NCBI GenBank assembly: GCA_028281425.1 | Contig: JANQJX010000010.1 | Location: forward strand, 1-5,397 | From: Simkania sp. | GTDB lineage: Bacteria; Chlamydiota; Chlamydiia; Chlamydiales; Simkaniaceae | Length of the DNA: 5,397 nucleotides | Reading direction: 5' to 3' | Part shown: piece after piece, positions 5,238 to 5,397 of the stretch | Layout: each line of letters begins with the position of its first letter | Numbering within the stretch: the first letter of the stretch is position 1 | Notes under the pieces: generated by a model | Seen by the model: the letters and a program-made list of their open reading frames with translations, nothing else | What the model was told of the DNA's origin: nothing | The model's database searches: none | Translations under genes and position numbers: made by a program

Positions 5238-5397
5238 ACTTTATTGTCCCAATTCATACAAGGTATGATGAAACTTTCTTTTAAGCAATTGGAGAAGGTA
5301 TAACCCCGGATTTCATTCTAGCCCAACTTTCGCATCTTTCAGATAAAATCTCCTAATTTCCATAGATATAGAATCCTTAAGATGCTGATAATAAGTA
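5238..5397. other. Terminal non-coding stretch after pgpH
   Basis: No gene is recognisable in these 160 bp. A perfect small hairpin, TCATAC-AAG-GTATGA at 5254-5268, lies 17 nt after the pgpH stop and is followed by a pyrimidine-rich stretch (CTTTCTTTT, 5274-5282). It could act as a weak terminator but lacks a GC-rich stem and an immediate T-run. A 12-codon frame beginning ATGATG at 5265 is too short to call. The neighbouring gene must lie beyond the edge. Confidence 0.5.

Noticed and set aside
1..5397. tRNA, rRNA, CRISPR array, insertion sequence or defence system
   Set aside because: No tRNA-like cloverleaf, spaced repeats, transposase motifs or terminal inverted repeats were seen; all sizeable genes are housekeeping families.

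Overview
This window reads as ordinary, vertically inherited core genome of a bacterium in the phylum Chlamydiae, most likely an amoeba- or animal-associated 'chlamydia-like' lineage rather than Chlamydia itself. That placement is an inference. It rests on three things: AT-rich sequence with many A/T homopolymers, a YbaB protein starting with the MGSGY motif that I recall from the chlamydial CT335 family, and ptsI, ybaB and dnaX lying side by side, as I remember for C. trachomatis CT334-CT336. I could not run a search to confirm it.

Layout from left to right. Positions 1-881 (+) hold the C-terminal half of ptsI, PTS enzyme I, cut by the window edge. Positions 882-1073 are a convergent spacer with no recognisable gene or strong terminator. 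On the minus strand are ybaB (1370-1074) and, 65 bp upstream of it, dnaX (2803-1436), in the common bacterial order dnaX-ybaB; recR, often the third member, is absent here. Positions 2804-3110 are a 307-bp divergent promoter region holding a tandem 9-bp repeat, a short palindrome and a minimal two-codon reading frame. On the plus strand, 3111-5237 encodes a 708-residue membrane-anchored 7TM-HD phosphodiesterase of the PgpH/YqfF family. The last 160 bp show no gene.

The genes do not form one pathway. PtsI starts a phosphoenolpyruvate-driven phosphorelay, DnaX loads the sliding clamp at replication forks, YbaB is a small nucleoid-associated protein, and the PgpH homologue should hydrolyse cyclic di-AMP. 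All key catalytic residues I could check are present in PtsI, DnaX and PgpH. I found no mobile element, CRISPR array, RNA gene or evident new system.

The points most worth a second look are two A-tracts in dnaX (A9 and A7), where slippage would give shortened gamma-like products; a well-placed Shine-Dalgarno that serves a Met-Glu-stop mini-ORF just before the poorly served pgpH start; and the short, low-complexity DnaX tail ending in a conserved-looking peptide.
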